A stretch of DNA of 11,684 nucleotides, taken from positions 1 through 11,684 of the forward strand of contig QCAD01000024.1 in assembly GCA_003282055.1 (NCBI GenBank), written 5' to 3'. Both the position numbers and the translations under genes were made by a program. How positions within the stretch are numbered: position 1 is the stretch's first letter; each line of letters opens with the position of its first letter. Shown here piece after piece: positions 9,655-11,684 of this stretch. The notes under the pieces were generated by a model. That model saw only the letters and a program-made list of their open reading frames with translations. It made no database searches and was not told the DNA's origin. Origin of the DNA: Pelagibacteraceae bacterium AG-339-N18. Its GTDB lineage: Bacteria > Pseudomonadota > Alphaproteobacteria > Pelagibacterales > Pelagibacteraceae.

Positions 9655-11070
9655 ATGATTAGTAGTTTTAGAAATTTTGCCAAAACAAAGATTGCTGGGA
9701 TATTTGTTTTTATAATGATTATTCCTTTTGTATTTTGGGGTATGGGAAGTATGTTCAGCAGTGGAAATACAAATACAATTGTTAAAATTAATGATGCTAA
9801 TATTTCTACAGAGGAATTTATTGATTACTTAAATAGTTCTGGAGTTCCTCAAAATACAATAAGAGAAAACTTAAATAATAATATTATTGAAGAATTTTTA
9901 TCTGGATTGGTTTCGACTAAAATTTTAGATTTAGAAATTGAGGAATACGAATTAATTATTTCAAAAGAATCATTACTTAAACTTATAAAAAAAAATCAGA
10001 ATTTCTTAGATGATCAGGGAAATTTTCAAAGAATTAAATATGAAAAATTTTTACTTGAAAATAATCAATCAGCACCTCAGTTTGAATTAAGTCTAAAAAA
10101 TCGTGAATTACAAAAAAAATTATTCAGTTTTGTAGGTGCTGGGACTGTTTCTCCAAAATTTTTAGTAAAAAAACTTTATAAGGATGAAAATAGAAAATTA
10201 GAAATTGATTACATAAATTTGGATAAGTTTTATAAAAAAAAAGATAGTTTTACAGATAACGATATAAAAAAGTTTTTAGAGGAAAATAAAGATACTTTAA
10301 AAGTAGAATATATTGATTTTAATTATTCAATAATAAATCCAAAAAATTTGATTGGTGTAGATGAAATTAATCAAGCATTCTTTGATAAAATTGATCAAAT
10401 AGAAATCGATATTTCAAATGAACTACCTTTTGAAACTATTGTTACAAACTTTAACTTAAAATCTAAACAAATAAAAGATTTTAGATTTACTTATGATAAG
10501 AGCGATATAGAAAAAAAAATATTTGAGGCAAGAAATAATAAGTTTGATATCATTGAATTAAAAGATGATTATATACTTTACAAAATAATAAAATCTGACC
10601 AACGTCCTCCCAACATGGATGATCTAGTTTTAAGAGAGGAGATCTTGGGACTAATGTATGAAAAAAATAAGTATGAATATAATAAAGATTTAATAAAAAA
10701 TATTGATGAAAAAAATTTTAATAATGAAAATTTTGTCTTAATGGGAAGTAATAAAATTAAAAATTTATTGTTAAATTCTATCAAAGATAATAAAAAATTT
10801 GATATTAAAGCTGTAGAACTTCTTTATTCATTACCTATAAATTCTTTTACTCTTATAAATGATGAGATGAGCAATATTTACTTAGCTAAAATAAAGAATT
10901 TTCAAAATGAAACAATGACGAATAATGATAAAATGAGTGAATATACGAGTAAACAAAATTCAAACTTAAAAAATAATATGTTAAAATCTTATGATCTTTA
11001 TCTTAATAGTAGATATAATGTAACGTTAAATCAAAAAACAATCGAACGAGTTAAAAATTTTTTTCAATGA
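9655..11070 (+). CDS. ppiD: PpiD-like membrane-anchored periplasmic chaperone, apparently without parvulin domain
   Basis: A 471-aa protein with one N-terminal membrane anchor (about 12-33, IAGIFVFIMIIPFVFWGMG) following a short basic start, the typical PpiD/SurA_N topology, so the bulk is periplasmic. Residues about 40-190 match the SurA-like chaperone domain: a VKINDANISTEEF opening, long helices, and FLDDQGNFQRIKYEKFL (117-133), which fits the PpiD xFxxxdGxFdxxxYxxxL block. After about residue 215 the protein goes straight to a region like the C-terminal part of PpiD (LKDDYILYKIIKSDQRPPNMDDLVLREEI). I find no parvulin peptidyl-prolyl isomerase core or its G-DLGW-type motif, and the protein is about 150 residues shorter than usual. 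A role as chaperone at the Sec exit without isomerase activity is inferred. The stop overlaps trpE by 4 nt (ATGA). Confidence 0.85.
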   Translation: MISSFRNFAKTKIAGIFVFIMIIPFVFWGMGSMFSSGNTNTIVKINDANISTEEFIDYLNSSGVPQNTIRENLNNNIIEEFLSGLVSTKILDLEIEEYELIISKESLLKLIKKNQNFLDDQGNFQRIKYEKFLLENNQSAPQFELSLKNRELQKKLFSFVGAGTVSPKFLVKKLYKDENRKLEIDYINLDKFYKKKDSFTDNDIKKFLEENKDTLKVEYIDFNYSIINPKNLIGVDEINQAFFDKIDQIEIDISNELPFETIVTNFNLKSKQIKDFRFTYDKSDIEKKIFEARNNKFDIIELKDDYILYKIIKSDQRPPNMDDLVLREEILGLMYEKNKYEYNKDLIKNIDEKNFNNENFVLMGSNKIKNLLLNSIKDNKKFDIKAVELLYSLPINSFTLINDEMSNIYLAKIKNFQNETMTNNDKMSEYTSKQNSNLKNNMLKSYDLYLNSRYNVTLNQKTIERVKNFFQ

Positions 11071-11684
11071 ACATAAATCGAAGCTTCAAAGATTTTAAGT
11101 TTCGACATAGAAGCAATAAAAATCAAATCATATACACTTCAAAAAAAATCAGAGAAGATGAAGAGATTTTAAATTTAATAGATAATTTTTTAAATGAAAA
11201 AAATAGCTTCATATTTGAGTCAGTAGAGAAAGGCAAGATTAAAGGAAGATATACTATATTTGGTAAAAATCCTGATAAGATATGGGAATTTAAAAATAAA
11301 GATTCTTATTTAATTCAAAATCAAAAAAAAATTAAACTCAAAGATAAACCTGAAAATTTAATTGAAAAAATAATTGAGGAATTTAAATTTGAAACTCCTG
11401 AAAGTTTACCAAAAATTTGTTCTTTAATTTCAGGATATTTCTCTTATGATTCTATAAGATATATAGAGAAAATTCCTAACAATTGTAAGGATGATCTAAA
11501 TATACCTGATGTAAGACTTCTACGACCAAGAACACTTATAATTCACGATAATTTAAAAAAAGAGATATTCTATATTAGAAACATCTATAAAGATGAAAAA
11601 ATTAGAGATTATCAAAAAAGATATGATGAAGTAAAGTCGGATCTTTTTAGATTACTAATTCAATCATCAATTAAGAATATAAAT
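11067..11684 (+). CDS. trpE: Anthranilate synthase component I, N-terminal part (3' end outside window)
   Basis: The frame opens at the ATG at 11067, overlapping the ppiD stop by 4 nt, and stays open for 206 codons to the right edge. It matches the N-terminal domain of TrpE, which with TrpG converts chorismate and glutamine to anthranilate, the first step of tryptophan synthesis. Seen are SFIFESVEKGKIKGRYTIFG (47-66), the family's (L/F)ES-x-GRYS-x-x-G block in which S52 corresponds to the serine of the tryptophan feedback site, and GYFSYDSIRYIEKIP (123-137), corresponding to GYxGYDxVRYxExLP. PDVRLLRP (147-154) follows. The catalytic chorismate-binding domain is beyond the window. PabB is the main alternative, but the GRY block and the place after ppiD favour TrpE. 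There is no room for a tryptophan leader peptide or attenuator directly before it. Confidence 0.9.
   Translation, partial: MNINRSFKDFKFRHRSNKNQIIYTSKKIREDEEILNLIDNFLNEKNSFIFESVEKGKIKGRYTIFGKNPDKIWEFKNKDSYLIQNQKKIKLKDKPENLIEKIIEEFKFETPESLPKICSLISGYFSYDSIRYIEKIPNNCKDDLNIPDVRLLRPRTLIIHDNLKKEIFYIRNIYKDEKIRDYQKRYDEVKSDLFRLLIQSSIKNIN

Noticed and set aside
10578..10784. Minus-strand open frame of 68 codons inside ppiD
   Set aside because: It is antisense to an intact plus-strand gene; its apparent membrane helices are a by-product of T-rich complement.

Overview
The window looks like a piece of a streamlined, very AT-rich alphaproteobacterial genome, most likely SAR11 (Pelagibacterales). The reasons are strong A/T codon bias, almost no spacer DNA, many 1-8 nt gene overlaps, a fused ispDF gene, and a gene order that is a shortened form of the classical alphaproteobacterial order. 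The lineage call rests on synteny and composition only; no marker gene is present. Intergenic DNA totals 126 nt (four gaps of 26, 40, 5 and 55 nt), so about 99% of the window is coding. I see no tRNA, rRNA, mobile element, CRISPR array or phage gene.

Layout, left to right: (1) positions 1-1081, minus strand, hold the N-terminal 360 codons of an NtrY-like sensor histidine kinase, cut by the window edge. (2) Positions 1108-3171, plus strand, form a three-gene overlapping unit: ispDF (isoprenoid precursors), pgpA (phosphatidylglycerol synthesis) and a short cinA/pncC (NMN deamidase). (3) Positions 3168-9599, minus strand, hold eight tightly packed genes read right to left: tpiA, secG, pyrG, kdsA, eno, ftsB, lipA and a ratA/coq10-like gene. 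(4) Positions 9655-11684, plus strand, hold a PpiD-like membrane-anchored chaperone gene overlapping trpE, which runs off the right edge.

The genes are housekeeping: lower glycolysis (tpiA, eno), CTP synthesis (pyrG), Kdo for lipopolysaccharide (kdsA), protein export and envelope folding (secG, ppiD), division (ftsB), lipoylation (lipA), quinone-related lipid binding (ratA/coq10), isoprenoid and phospholipid synthesis, NAD salvage, tryptophan synthesis and one sensor kinase. They look grouped by long-conserved chromosomal order rather than by one pathway.

I did not find a new biological system. The points worth a second look are a PpiD that seems to lack its parvulin domain, absence of the pdh-lpd block usually found between ftsB and lipA, ntrY sitting directly beside ispDF without the usual dusB-ntrB-ntrC, absence of clear Shine-Dalgarno sequences at all starts together with promoter-like boxes very close to start codons, and a few substitutions in conserved enzyme motifs.
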